DNA from: Bacillus xiamenensis
GTDB lineage: Bacteria > Bacillota > Bacilli > Bacillales > Bacillaceae
Direction: 5' to 3'
Assembly (NCBI RefSeq): GCF_000300535.1
Contig: NZ_AMSH01000007.1
Span: 1 to 64,000, forward strand
Length of the DNA: 64,000 nucleotides
Part shown: positions 15,999 through 24,883 of the stretch, in pieces
Layout of the letters: each line of letters begins with the position of its first letter
Position numbering within the stretch: the first letter of the stretch is position 1
Notes under the pieces: generated by a model
Database searches by the model: none
Told to the model about the DNA's origin: nothing
The model's input: only the letters and a program-made list of their open reading frames with translations
Translations under genes and position numbers: made by a program

Positions 15999-16721
15999 AT
16001 GAGAAATTCAATTTCATTCCGCTTGTATGGGAATTATGCGCTATTTACTGATCCTTTGACAAAAATGGGTGGTGAGAAGTACTCATATCATATTCCTACA
16101 TATCAGGCGCTAAAGGGAATTGTCGAATCAATTTATTGGAAACCTACCTTATTGATGGTTGTTGATAAAATAAGGGTCATGAAACCGATCAAAATGGAAT
16201 CAAAAGGAGTACGGCCAATTGAGTATGGCAGGGACAAAAATACACTGGCATACTATACATATTTACAAGATGTAGAATATCAGGTACAAGCTCATTTTGA
16301 ATTTAATTTACATCGATCTGACTTGGCGTTTGATCGTAATGAACATAAGCACCATAACATCTTGAAGCGTGCGCTCAATGTGGGTGGCAGGCGAGATATT
16401 TTTCTTGGTACAAGGGAATGCCAGGGCTACGTGGAACCGTGTGAATTTGGAGAAGGGAAGGGCTACTATGACGATTATGGTGATATTCACTTCGGTACGA
16501 TGGTCCATGGACTGAACTATCCTGATGAAACAGGTGGTCAACATTTAGAGGTGAGATTATGGAATCCTGTGATGACAGATGGATATATTCAATTTATACG
16601 ACCAGAAGAATGCCAGCTCGTGAGGCGGGTAAAACAAATGGGTGTCAAACAGTTCGATCGGGATCATATCGAAAGCGTAGAAGAGTTGCTTACTCATATT
16701 AAAGGGGAAATGGGCTCATGA
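15999..16721 (+). CDS. cas5c: Cas5 (Cas5d), crRNA-processing nuclease of type I-C
   Basis: In type I-C systems there is no Cas6; Cas5 cuts the pre-crRNA at the base of the repeat hairpin and stays bound to the 5' handle. The 240-residue product begins [30 protein letters not shown], the usual Cas5d start. ATG 15999 is chosen because TAGGAGGTG (15986-15993) precedes it; the longer reading from 15951 lacks a ribosome site. Its stop overlaps the start of cas8c (ATGA). Confidence 0.95.
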   Translation: MRNSISFRLYGNYALFTDPLTKMGGEKYSYHIPTYQALKGIVESIYWKPTLLMVVDKIRVMKPIKMESKGVRPIEYGRDKNTLAYYTYLQDVEYQVQAHFEFNLHRSDLAFDRNEHKHHNILKRALNVGGRRDIFLGTRECQGYVEPCEFGEGKGYYDDYGDIHFGTMVHGLNYPDETGGQHLEVRLWNPVMTDGYIQFIRPEECQLVRRVKQMGVKQFDRDHIESVEELLTHIKGEMGS

Positions 16722-18595
16722 GTTGGCTTTTGAACTTGTATAAAACGTATCAAGAGAATCTAGACAGGATTGGAAAGATAGAAGAAAGATTTTATGGAGA
16801 TAAATCTAAAACGTTTACACTTCTACCAATTTCACACACAACACAAACCGCACATATTGAAGTTCTTGTAACAAAGGACGGGTCATTCCATTCTGCTAAG
16901 GTGACAGATAAGGAAGATGCAGTGACTGTTATCCCTTGCACAGAAGCCTCTTCTAGTCGTGCAGGTAGTGTTGTTGCCCCATATCCGTTGCATGATAAGC
17001 TGATGTATGTCGCAGGAGATTATGAGGCGTATGGTGGACAAAGGAAAGAGCATTTCCAACGATATATCGAAAATTTGGAATTATGGGCCAATTCATCTCA
17101 TGCACATCCTAAATTGAGTCGTATTTTAGCTTATCTAAAACAAAAAACGCTGATTCGAAATTTGGTGGATGAAGGTATTCTTCACGTTGATGAAAATCAA
17201 CATTTGATAGAGAAGTGGGATAAAAAATATGGTGAAAACAAGCCTGATATTTTTTCAGTCTTAGCGGGTGATCAATTTAGTGCTTTTGTAAGATTTGATG
17301 TCCATTCTTATCCTGAAGTAAGTCGTAAGGTGTGGAATGATGGAGAAATGTATGATTCATTCGTTCAGTTTTATAACACTTTATTAAATGATGAAGATAT
17401 TTGCTTTGTAAAAGGAGAAGTGATTCCTCAAACTGAAAGACATGCTAATAAAATACGGCATTCAGGGGATAAGGCGAAGTTGATATCGTCAAACGATACA
17501 AGTGGATTTACTTTTAGAGGTCGTTTTGATAAAAGTCAGCAAGTTGCAAGTGTTGGCTATGAGGTATCACAAAAGGCACACAATGCGTTGAAATGGCTAA
17601 TTCAATATCAAGGGAGATCAATAGATCAAAGGGTATTTCTAGTTTGGCAATATGACCAATTACAGACTCCTTCGCCTTTTGACGATCCGTATTCATTTGA
17701 AGATTTTCCTGAAAAAAAAGAAAGTTTTACTGCAAGAGAATATGCACAAGAAATCAGTAAAGCACTAGCTGGATACGAACATGATCTTCGACTGAAAAAA
17801 AGAGATATTCATATTTTAATTTTAGATGCAGCTACAACGGGCAGGCTTGCAGTACTCTACTATATTAATATGGACAAGCATTTATATTTGAACAGGTTAA
17901 ATCATTGGTATGTGTCATGTTGTTGGAGGCAGCGTTATGCTGAGGGGAAAACCTCTATTGGGACACCAACACCAAAGGATATCGCCTTTGCCATGTATGG
18001 TCCTCAAGTGAAGGAACAATTGATAAAAGAGGTGGCAAGTCGTCTAGTGCCTTATATTGTTGGAAATCAAATGAATCAGAACATACCAAAGGATATTGTT
18101 AACCTTGCTTTTCAACGTGCCTCTAATCCTGTTGCAATGAAAAGCTGGGAATGGGAAAAAACATTAGGTATTGCATGTGCATTAGTGAATATAAAGGAGG
18201 GAATGGAAGTGGCTTTAGATCAGTCAAATACAGACCGAAGTTATCTATTTGGTCGATTGCTTGCCATTGCAGATGTGCTGGAGAGACGTGCTCTTGGAAG
18301 TGATGAACAAAGATCAACGAATGCGATACGTTATATGAATGCATTTTCAAGACACCCAGAACGAACATGGACAACAATATATGCAGCATTACAGCCATAC
18401 CGCATAAAACTTGGAGCAAGAGGCATGTATCTAGAAAAATTGATGGATGGCATTCTTTCTTCTTTTGCAGTAGATGATTATACAAATAAACCATTATCGG
18501 GGAAATATATCTTAGGTTTTTCAAGTCAACGACATGAACTTTATCAAAAAAGAGATCAGACAAAAATGAATGGGACTGACGAAAAAGGGGAGTAA
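16718..18595 (+). CDS. cas8c: Cas8c (Csd1), large subunit of type I-C Cascade
   Basis: The 625-residue large subunit recognises the PAM and engages the target strand; in type I-C an internal start inside this gene often supplies the small subunit Cas11c. Family signs include the opening [54 protein letters not shown] and a C-terminal helical region from about residue 480 on. The latter could be made separately: GTG/ATG codons near 18196-18210 follow AAAGGAGGGAATGG, a strong internal ribosome site. It overlaps cas5 by four bases and is three bases from cas7. Confidence 0.95.
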   Translation: MSWLLNLYKTYQENLDRIGKIEERFYGDKSKTFTLLPISHTTQTAHIEVLVTKDGSFHSAKVTDKEDAVTVIPCTEASSSRAGSVVAPYPLHDKLMYVAGDYEAYGGQRKEHFQRYIENLELWANSSHAHPKLSRILAYLKQKTLIRNLVDEGILHVDENQHLIEKWDKKYGENKPDIFSVLAGDQFSAFVRFDVHSYPEVSRKVWNDGEMYDSFVQFYNTLLNDEDICFVKGEVIPQTERHANKIRHSGDKAKLISSNDTSGFTFRGRFDKSQQVASVGYEVSQKAHNALKWLIQYQGRSIDQRVFLVWQYDQLQTPSPFDDPYSFEDFPEKKESFTAREYAQEISKALAGYEHDLRLKKRDIHILILDAATTGRLAVLYYINMDKHLYLNRLNHWYVSCCWRQRYAEGKTSIGTPTPKDIAFAMYGPQVKEQLIKEVASRLVPYIVGNQMNQNIPKDIVNLAFQRASNPVAMKSWEWEKTLGIACALVNIKEGMEVALDQSNTDRSYLFGRLLAIADVLERRALGSDEQRSTNAIRYMNAFSRHPERTWTTIYAALQPYRIKLGARGMYLEKLMDGILSSFAVDDYTNKPLSGKYILGFSSQRHELYQKRDQTKMNGTDEKGE

Positions 18596-18598
18596 AAC

Positions 18599-19459
18599 AT
18601 GAATACTTTAAACAAAAAAATTGATTTTGCAGTTGTGCTATCTGTCCATAAAGCGAACCCAAATGGAGATCCGCTCAACGGAAACCGTCCAAGACAAACT
18701 CATGAAGGATATGGAGAAATTTCTGATGTAGCCATTAAAAGAAAAATCAGAAATCGTTTATTAGATATGGGAGAATCTATTTTTGTTCAATCTAACGATC
18801 GGAAGATAGATGGATTTGGCAGCTTAAAAGAGCGGGCAGAAGCAGATCCTGATGTTGGAAAACGTCTGAAAGATAAGAAAGCGACTATGGATGAGATTGC
18901 CAGATTGGCATGTGAAAAATGGACTGATGTACGTAGTTTTGGTCAAGTCTTTGCTTTTAAGGGGACAGGTGGAGGTGTTTCTGTAGGAGTGAGGGGACCA
19001 GTATCCATCCATGCCGCAACGAGTATTACTCCCATAGACTTGACGAGTATGCAGATCACAAAGAGTGTAAACAGTGAGCCTGGTGAGAAAAAAGGTTCTG
19101 ATACGATGGGAATGAAACATCGAGTAGAACATGGGGTTTATATCTTTTATGGAAGTATCAACACGCAACTAGCTGAGAAAACAGGTTTTACAGAACAAGA
19201 TGCAGAGAATATAAAAGAAGCACTTCGTACATTATTTGAAAATGATGCTTCATCTGCACGTCCCGAAGGCAGTATGGAAGTAAACAAAGTGATTTGGTGG
19301 GAGCATCAATCGAAAATGGGACAATATTCATCTGCTAAAGTTCATCGATTGTTGAATATAAAGCCATTACATGGTGAACCAAAAACGTTTGAGGAGGACT
19401 ATCACTTCAGTGTATCAGAGTTAGAAGGTCTACAATATCAGGTGTTGGATGGCAAATAA
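18599..19459 (+). CDS. cas7c: Cas7c (Csd2), backbone subunit of Cascade
   Basis: Multiple copies coat the spacer part of the crRNA. The 286-residue protein has the Csd2 signature DFAVVLSVHKANPNGDPLNGNRPR at its start, followed by SDVAIKRKIRNRL, the RRM-type fold, and a mid-region GVRGPVSIHAATSITPIDLTSMQITKS. GRGSGV-like D-VRSFGQVFAF is also seen. ATG 18599 follows AAAGGGGAG. The C-terminus overlaps the start of cas4 by 11 bases. Confidence 0.95.
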   Translation: MNTLNKKIDFAVVLSVHKANPNGDPLNGNRPRQTHEGYGEISDVAIKRKIRNRLLDMGESIFVQSNDRKIDGFGSLKERAEADPDVGKRLKDKKATMDEIARLACEKWTDVRSFGQVFAFKGTGGGVSVGVRGPVSIHAATSITPIDLTSMQITKSVNSEPGEKKGSDTMGMKHRVEHGVYIFYGSINTQLAEKTGFTEQDAENIKEALRTLFENDASSARPEGSMEVNKVIWWEHQSKMGQYSSAKVHRLLNIKPLHGEPKTFEEDYHFSVSELEGLQYQVLDGK

Positions 19460-20108
19460 TAGAGAAGAAGAATACTTCATGCTGTCTGGTATTCAACATT
19501 TTCAGTTCTGTAAAAGGCAATGGGCACTCATTCATATCGAACAACAATGGGCAGAGAATGTAAAAACCATTGAAGGACAGCACCTTCATCAAAAAGCCGA
19601 TAACCCATTTGTGAGAGAGAAAAGAAAAGACAAATTGGTTGTTAGGGGAATGCCAATTGTATCTCACCAGCTCAAAATAAGCGGGGTTTGTGACGTCGTT
19701 GAATTTATTTCACATAAAAAAGGAGTCTACATCCCTAGTTTAGAAGGGAATTACCTTGTTTTCCCTGTCGAGTATAAAAGAGGGAAGCCAAAAATGAATG
19801 ATGCTGACATTCTTCAATTGACCGCACAAGCTGTCTGTTTAGAAGAAATGCTTCTTTGTGATATTCAGTCTGGATATATTTATTATCATGAAATCAAACA
19901 AAGGGTGGAAGTACCAATTACGACAGAAAATAGAATTAAAGCAAAAGTTGTGATGACAGAGATGCTGGATCTTTTTGAGAGGCGTCATACACCAAAAGTG
20001 AAAACAGGAACCTTTTGCAAAAATTGCTCGCTTCAACATATTTGTTTACCCAGTTTGATGAATAAAAGAACGGTCAAGCAGTATATTGAAAGGGCGATGG
20101 ATGAATGA
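19449..20108 (+). CDS. cas4: Cas4, RecB-like nuclease for spacer acquisition
   Basis: Trims prespacers and selects PAM-containing ends together with Cas1-Cas2. The iron-sulfur cluster ligands are visible: a first Cys in IQHFQFCKRQWA and the C-terminal trio in GTFCKNCSLQHICLPS. The RecB-type motifs include VEYKRGKPK with the catalytic Glu and Lys, and QLTAQAVCLEEML. The start may be ATG 19449 (overlapping cas7) or ATG 19479. Its stop overlaps the cas1 start. Confidence 0.95.
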   Translation: MANNREEEYFMLSGIQHFQFCKRQWALIHIEQQWAENVKTIEGQHLHQKADNPFVREKRKDKLVVRGMPIVSHQLKISGVCDVVEFISHKKGVYIPSLEGNYLVFPVEYKRGKPKMNDADILQLTAQAVCLEEMLLCDIQSGYIYYHEIKQRVEVPITTENRIKAKVVMTEMLDLFERRHTPKVKTGTFCKNCSLQHICLPSLMNKRTVKQYIERAMDE

Positions 20109-21136
20109 GGAAGTTATTAAATACAATATTTATTACCCAGCCTGAAGTCTATTTAGCTTTGGATGGAGAGAATATTGTTTTACTGAAGGAACAAGAAAAA
20201 GCAGGTCGTCTTCCTCTTCATAATATTGAGGGAATTGTTTCTTTTGGATATAGGGGAATGAGTCCCGCTTTAATGAGTTATTGTGCCGAAAAACATATTT
20301 CGATAGTGTTTTTATCAATGAGTGGACGCTTCTTGGCGAGAGTTTCCGGAAAAAGCAGAGGAAATGTCACTTTGAGAAAAAAACAATATCGAATGTCAGA
20401 TCGTCAAGATATATCAGTTGAAGTCGCTAGGAATTTTATATTTGGCAAGATATATAACCATAAATGGATGCTTGAGCGAATGACAAGAGACTACCCATTG
20501 AGAATAAATGTAGCGTTATTTAAGCAAACGACTCAACATCTTTCAGATATTTTAGCTGATGTGAGGATCGAGTCTGATTTAGATAGGTTAAGGGGCTTAG
20601 AAGGACAAGCAGCTTCCGCATACTATCGAGTATTCGATGAAATGATTCTTCAACAAAAAGAAGCGTTCTCTTTCCATTCCCGTTCCAGAAGACCACCTCT
20701 TGATCCGATCAATGCCATGCTTTCATTTGCTTATACATTACTAGCTAATGATGTAGCAGCAGCATTAGAAGGAGTTGGACTAGACGCTTATTTAGGATTT
20801 CTTCATAGAGACCGCCCAGGGCGTATATCACTTGCTTTAGATGTGATGGAAGAACTTAGAGGGGTATATGCTGATAAATTTGTCTTAACAATGGTGAATA
20901 AGAAAATGATCTCTCCATCTGACTTTGTAAAAAAAGAAAATGGTGCAGTCATCATGACAGACAAAGGTCGAAGAACTTTTTTAACTGCATGGCAAAATCG
21001 CAAACAAGAGAAAATCAAACATCCTTTTTTAGGTGAAAAAATTGCATGGGGATTAGTACCCCACACTCAAGCACTCCTTCTCGCAAGATTTTTGCGAAAT
21101 GATTTAGATGAATACCCACCATTTCTTTGGAAGTAG
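20105..21136 (+). CDS. cas1: Cas1, CRISPR integrase
   Basis: The integrase that inserts new spacers at the leader end of the array. The 343-residue protein shows the metal-binding residues in RGLEGQAASAYYRVF (Glu), GFLHRDRPGRISLALD (His) and LALDVMEELRG (Asp/Glu). The N-terminal beta domain begins LLNTIFITQPEVYLALDGENIV. ATG overlaps the cas4 stop (ATGA), so translation is coupled. It appears intact, although the array shows few signs of recent orderly acquisition. Confidence 0.97.
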   Translation: MRKLLNTIFITQPEVYLALDGENIVLLKEQEKAGRLPLHNIEGIVSFGYRGMSPALMSYCAEKHISIVFLSMSGRFLARVSGKSRGNVTLRKKQYRMSDRQDISVEVARNFIFGKIYNHKWMLERMTRDYPLRINVALFKQTTQHLSDILADVRIESDLDRLRGLEGQAASAYYRVFDEMILQQKEAFSFHSRSRRPPLDPINAMLSFAYTLLANDVAAALEGVGLDAYLGFLHRDRPGRISLALDVMEELRGVYADKFVLTMVNKKMISPSDFVKKENGAVIMTDKGRRTFLTAWQNRKQEKIKHPFLGEKIAWGLVPHTQALLLARFLRNDLDEYPPFLWK

Positions 21137-21148
21137 GGGATGTTTGAT

Positions 21149-21439
21149 ATGATGGTTGTGGTTACATATGATATCAGCACAATTGATAGAGCTGGGCAAC
21201 GAAGACTTAGGAAAATATCGAAAATTTGTCAAAATTATGGCCAAAGAGTACAACATTCTGTTTTTGAATGTATTATAGATTCAACGGAGTTTGCTACAAT
21301 GAAGCATCAGTTGTTGCAAGCTATCAACGAAGAAAAAGATAGCATTCGTTTTTACCAAATAGGTAACCAATATCGAAAAAAAGTAGAACAAGTTGGGGTA
21401 AAAGAAACAATTTTTGTAGAAGATCCTTTTATTTTTTAG
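21149..21439 (+). CDS. cas2: Cas2, structural partner of Cas1
   Basis: A 96-residue ferredoxin-like protein that bridges two Cas1 dimers. VVVTYDIST with the conserved Asp, RRLRKISKICQNYGQRVQHSVFEC, and RFYQIG are family marks. The upstream ATG at 21140 lies inside the AGTAGGGG ribosome site, so ATG 21149 is preferred. Last gene of the operon; the array begins 180 bases downstream. Confidence 0.95.
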   Translation: MMVVVTYDISTIDRAGQRRLRKISKICQNYGQRVQHSVFECIIDSTEFATMKHQLLQAINEEKDSIRFYQIGNQYRKKVEQVGVKETIFVEDPFIF

Positions 21440-21484
21440 GTGCGAATGTGGGGTGCACATAAATTCCCTGAAGCATTCGCACCT
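21438..21484 (+). terminator. Hairpin between cas2 and the CRISPR leader
   Basis: AGGTGCGAATG (21438-21448) and CATTCGCACCT (21474-21484) are a perfect 11-bp inverted repeat that begins at the cas2 stop codon. The following sequence is A-rich, not T-rich, so termination on the plus strand is doubtful; it may instead be a processing or regulatory hairpin. The arm GGTGCGAA is shared with the hairpin at 13196-13250. Confidence 0.55.
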
Positions 21485-21619
21485 AAAAAGAAAGATTTTT
21501 CGACAAAATCTATCTCCTTATGTCTCATTAATTGATACTTTGTACAAATAGATGTGTCTTTTTTAACTGATTTACTTAAAAAGAAGCTGTTTTATTTTGT
21601 TTTTTTATTGAAAATCGCC
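21485..21619 (+). promoter_or_regulatory. CRISPR leader
   Basis: An AT-rich, gene-free stretch of 135 bases between the cas2-proximal hairpin and the first repeat, on the side where type I-C leaders lie. It should carry the promoter for the pre-crRNA and the integration signals. No clear -35/-10 pair was found. It ends ATTGAAAATCGCC directly before the first repeat. Confidence 0.7.
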
Positions 21620-23846
21620 GTCGCACTCTACATGAGTGCGCGGATTGAAATAAATAATTTAAGTAATAATTAGGAATATTTCATTGTCGAACTCTAAATC
21701 ACTGCGTGGATTGAAATAAATCATTGCAGTAATCATTAGGAATATTTGCTTGTCGCACTCTACATGAGTGCGTGGATTGAAATAAATCATTTAAGTCCTC
21801 ATTAGGAATATTTCCTTGTCGCACTCTACATGAGTGCGTGGATTTAAATAAATCATTTAAGTCCTCATTAGGAATAGTTCCTTGTCGCACTCTACATGAG
21901 TGCGTGGATTTAAATAAATCATTTAAGTCCTCATTAGGAATAGTTCCTTGTCGCACTCTACATGAGTGCGTGGATTGAAATATTTGAGCATCAATACCTT
22001 GTATATTGAAAACGCTTGTCGCACTCTACATGAGTGCGTGGATTGGAATAAATCATTTAAGTCCTCATTAGTAATATTTCCTTGTCGCACTCTACATGAG
22101 TGCGTGGATTGGAATAAATCATTTAAGTCCTCATTAGGAATAGTTCCTTGTCGCACTCTACATGAGTGCGTGCATTGAAATATTTGAGCATCAATCCCTT
22201 GTATATTGAAAACGCTTGTCGCACTCTACATGAGTGCGTGGATTGAAATGATTCGCCACTGAATACAATCCGTGTTTGATTTGTCGCACTCTACATGAGT
22301 GCGTGGATTGAAATTTTAGCTTTGGAGAAAGCGAAGGCAGTAGGCACTGTCGCACTCTACATGAGTGTGTGGATTGAAATACTCTCCTTTTTTGGCAAAA
22401 ATAAAAAGACCCTAGTCGCACTCTACATGAGTGCGTGGATTGAAATACTCTCCTTTTTTGGCAAAAATAAAAAGACCCTAGTCGCACTCTACATGAGTGC
22501 GTGGATTGACATTAAAGCAGATTATTGCAGTCGTTAGTTCCTTTCGTCGCGCTCTACATGAGTGCGTGGAGTGAAATTTTAGCTTTGGAGCAAGCGAAGG
22601 CAGTAGGCAATGTCGCACTCTACATGAGTGCGTGGATTGAAATTTTAGCTTTGGAGAAAGCGAAGGCAGTAGGCAATGTCGCACTCTACATGAGTGCGTG
22701 GATTGAAATTAAAGCAGATTATCGCAGTCGTTAGTTCCTTTCGTCGCGCTCTACATGAGTGCGTGGAGTGAAATTTTAGCTTTGGAGCAAGCGAAGGCAG
22801 TAGGCAATGTCGCACTCTACATGAGTGCGTGGATTGAAATTAAAGCAGATTATTGCAGTCGTTAGTTCCTTTCGTCGCACTCTACATGAGTGCGTGGATT
22901 GAAATTAAAGCAGATTATTGCAGTCGTTAGTTCCTTTCGTCGCACTCTACATGAGGGCGTGGATTGAAATTGTGATGAGTATAGCCAGCAAAGAAACAGT
23001 CTTCGGTCGCACTCTACATGAGTGCGTGGATTGAAATTGTGATGAGTATAGCCAGCAAAGAAACAGTCTTCGGTCGCACTCTACATGAGTGCGTGGATTG
23101 AAATGTAAGTGCTCCTTACTTGGAGGCTGACCAAAATACGGTAGACATCTACATGAGTGCGTGGATTTAAATTGTGATGAGTATAGCCAGCAAAGAAACA
23201 GTCTTCGGTCGCACTCTACATGAGTGCGTGGATTGAAATGTAAGTCCTCCTTACTTGGAGGCTGACCAAAATACGGTCGCACTCTACATGAGTGCGTGGA
23301 TTGAAATGTAAGTCCTCCTTGCTTGGAGGCTGACCAAAATACGGTCGCACTCTACATGATTGCGTGGATTGAAATTGTCATGACCACGCCTTTATATTCA
23401 AGTCTAGTCTCTTCGCACTCTACATGAGTGCGTGGATTGAAATTGTCATGACCACGCCTTTATATTCAAGGCTAGTCGCGTCGCACTCTACATGAGTGCG
23501 TGGATTGAAATCTTTTTAGTAATAGTACCTTTGACATAATCATGATGTCGCACTATAAATGAGTGCGTGGATTGAAATTGTCATGACCACGCCTTTATAT
23601 TCAAGGCTAGTCGCGTCGCACTCTACATGAGTGCGTGGATTGAAATCTTTTTAGTAATAGTACCTTTGACATAATACTGATGTCGCACTCTACATGAGTG
23701 CGTGGATTGAAATCTTTTTAGTAATAGTACCTATGACATAATACTGATGTCGCACTCTACATGAGTGCGTGGATTGAAATTTTCAGCATCCACCTTTGGT
23801 GTTATGTTTGATGCGTCGCACTCTACATGAGTGTAGGATCGAAAGT
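21620..23846 (+). CRISPR. Type I-C CRISPR array, 34 repeats and 33 spacers
   Basis: The consensus repeat is 32 nt, starting GTCGCACTCTACATGAGTGC and ending GTGGATTGAAAT; CGCACTC and GAGTGCG form the hairpin. Spacers are 33-36 nt. Repeat starts include 21620, 21686, 21752, 21818, 21884, 21950, 22018, 22084 and so on to 23815. Transcription is on the plus strand away from cas2. The last repeat (23815-23846) is degenerate, as usual at the distal end, but the second repeat (21686-21717, four changes) and repeats at 23141 and 23547 are also degenerate. The 33 spacers form only 11 families: A = 1-5,7,8; B = 6,9; C = 10; D = 11,15,16,18; E = 12,13; F = 14,17,19,20; G = 21,22,24; H = 23,25,26; I = 27,28,30; J = 29,31,32; K = 33. 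Confidence 0.97.
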
Positions 23847-23848
23847 CT

Positions 23849-23917
23849 AACTTACTATTTATGTTGAATTTTTAATTTGATGCTAAATTATCAACCTATG
23901 TAAAAAAATAGTAAGTT
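23849..23917 (+). repeat. Inverted repeat just after the array
   Basis: AACTTACTATTT (23849-23860) and AAATAGTAAGTT (23906-23917) are perfect inverted arms 45 bases apart, starting three bases after the terminal degenerate repeat. There is no T run. It could end or stabilise the array transcript, or mark the old border of the array. Confidence 0.6.
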
Positions 23918-23999
23918 TGCAATGGGAAAGAAAAGAGGTAATTGAATACTTATTGAATATTTGCTGGAATAAATGTATGTAAAGGAAAGGAGTGTTTCA

Positions 24000-24185
24000 G
24001 TGGTATTGATGAGGTTGATCAGCCTATATATGTTGACAGCGGTTGGTTTGGGATGGGTGATAAACTATTTTCCAGGTTTGATGCTGCCCATCTATATTCT
24101 TGCGATAATTGGGCTTTTGTTCTGTCTCGGTCATATTGCGCTCCATTATATTCAGAGAATCAGCATGTTGCTTGATAAAAAATAG
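24000..24185 (+). CDS. Small membrane protein, 61 aa
   Basis: GTG at 24000 has AAGGAG (23987-23992) seven bases upstream; ATG 24009 is an alternative. The product contains two hydrophobic segments (LISLYMLTAVGLGWVINYF and LPIYILAIIGLLFCLGHIALHY) with a short proline-containing turn and a basic C-terminus (LLDKK), so it should be a two-helix membrane hairpin. No family recognised. It is the first gene after the CRISPR array. Confidence 0.6.
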   Translation: MVLMRLISLYMLTAVGLGWVINYFPGLMLPIYILAIIGLLFCLGHIALHYIQRISMLLDKK

Positions 24186-24225
24186 TTGAAATGGAAGTCA
24201 TAAAGATTGTATCTCTCGAATCTAA

Positions 24226-24261
24226 TACCCCCACTATATGAAGGAGGTTTGTTTATTTTTT
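24226..24261 (+). terminator. Imperfect terminator, relative of the one at 615-660
   Basis: ACCCCCACTATAT and AAGGAGGTTTGTTT form an imperfect stem followed by ATTTTTT. The wording closely follows the hairpin after the first Imm26-like gene (CCTCCACTTTAT...AGGAGGTTTGTTT). Confidence 0.45.
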
Positions 24262-24476
24262 GATGATCTAGGTGCTGGATGATTTTCTTATTTGATTCTT
24301 TAATTTGTCTCAAAAGGGAGACGATATTGCCCGTAAACCCTATGAGCCTGACGACCAAACGATGCCTGATGTTGTTGAATAGGTGGGGTTGAGGAATATT
24401 GATTTTCAAACAGGGTCTATAAAGCTAGAGGGGGGTTTTACGGGTGAAGCAGATGGAACGTGTAAAGGAGGAAAAA

Positions 24477-24749
24477 ATGCATATTTTAGATGATACCATG
24501 CACGTTCATGTTGGGTATTATGAACGAGGTTTTGATGTTGAAGGGGTGTTCTTTAAGAATTTAGAAACGGGAAAATGGCTATTGTTTTTTGATCATAAAA
24601 GTTATGGGATTACATTTTTAAAGCCATATGAAACATACGTGGATTTAGGGCTATTGATAGGGGAGTATTCCATTGAAGAGGACAGAATTGAGAATGAAGG
24701 TAATAAGCTGTTTGAGCGTTTTTTAAAAGAAAATGGGATAGTCAAGTAA
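24477..24749 (+). CDS. Hypothetical protein, 90 aa
   Basis: ATG at 24477 with AAAGGAGG (24464-24471) just upstream; a GTG at 24444 lacks such a site. The product MHILDDTMHVHVGYYERGF... is acidic, probably all-beta at the start (VHVGYYERGFDVEGVFFKN, KWLLFFDHKSYGITFLK) and helical at the end. Soluble. No family recognised. The 230 bases upstream hold a coding-like tail without a start (reading ...QKGDDIARKPYEPDDQT), suggesting decayed genes between this gene and the array. It may be another small immunity-type gene; that is a guess from size and composition. Confidence 0.6.
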   Translation: MHILDDTMHVHVGYYERGFDVEGVFFKNLETGKWLLFFDHKSYGITFLKPYETYVDLGLLIGEYSIEEDRIENEGNKLFERFLKENGIVK

Positions 24750-24821
24750 ATAGGCTGTGCGGGCATCGACTTTAACAAAGATCGGTTTTCTTTCTATTAC
24801 AGAAGAAAGAATGGACAAAAT

Positions 24822-24851
24822 AAAAACAGACCCATATTAGATCTGTTTTTA
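24822..24851 (+). terminator. Terminator between convergent genes (hypothetical and sigK)
   Basis: AAAAACAGA (24822-24830) pairs with TCTGTTTTT (24842-24850). A run on the left and T run on the right make it work in both directions. Confidence 0.8.
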
Positions 24852-24883
24852 AATACAGAAAAAAGTTATTTTGAAGTCTGTCT

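Noticed and set aside
21699-23282. Several reverse- and forward-strand open frames of 68-111 codons with repeated peptides (STHSCRVR, MSAWIEI)
   Set aside because: They are translations of the 32-nt CRISPR repeats and similar spacers; repeat plus spacer is often a multiple of three, which keeps frames open. No ribosome sites.
24152-24409. Reverse-strand open frame of 85 codons
   Set aside because: Overlaps the small membrane gene and a terminator, has no ribosome site and an atypical composition.
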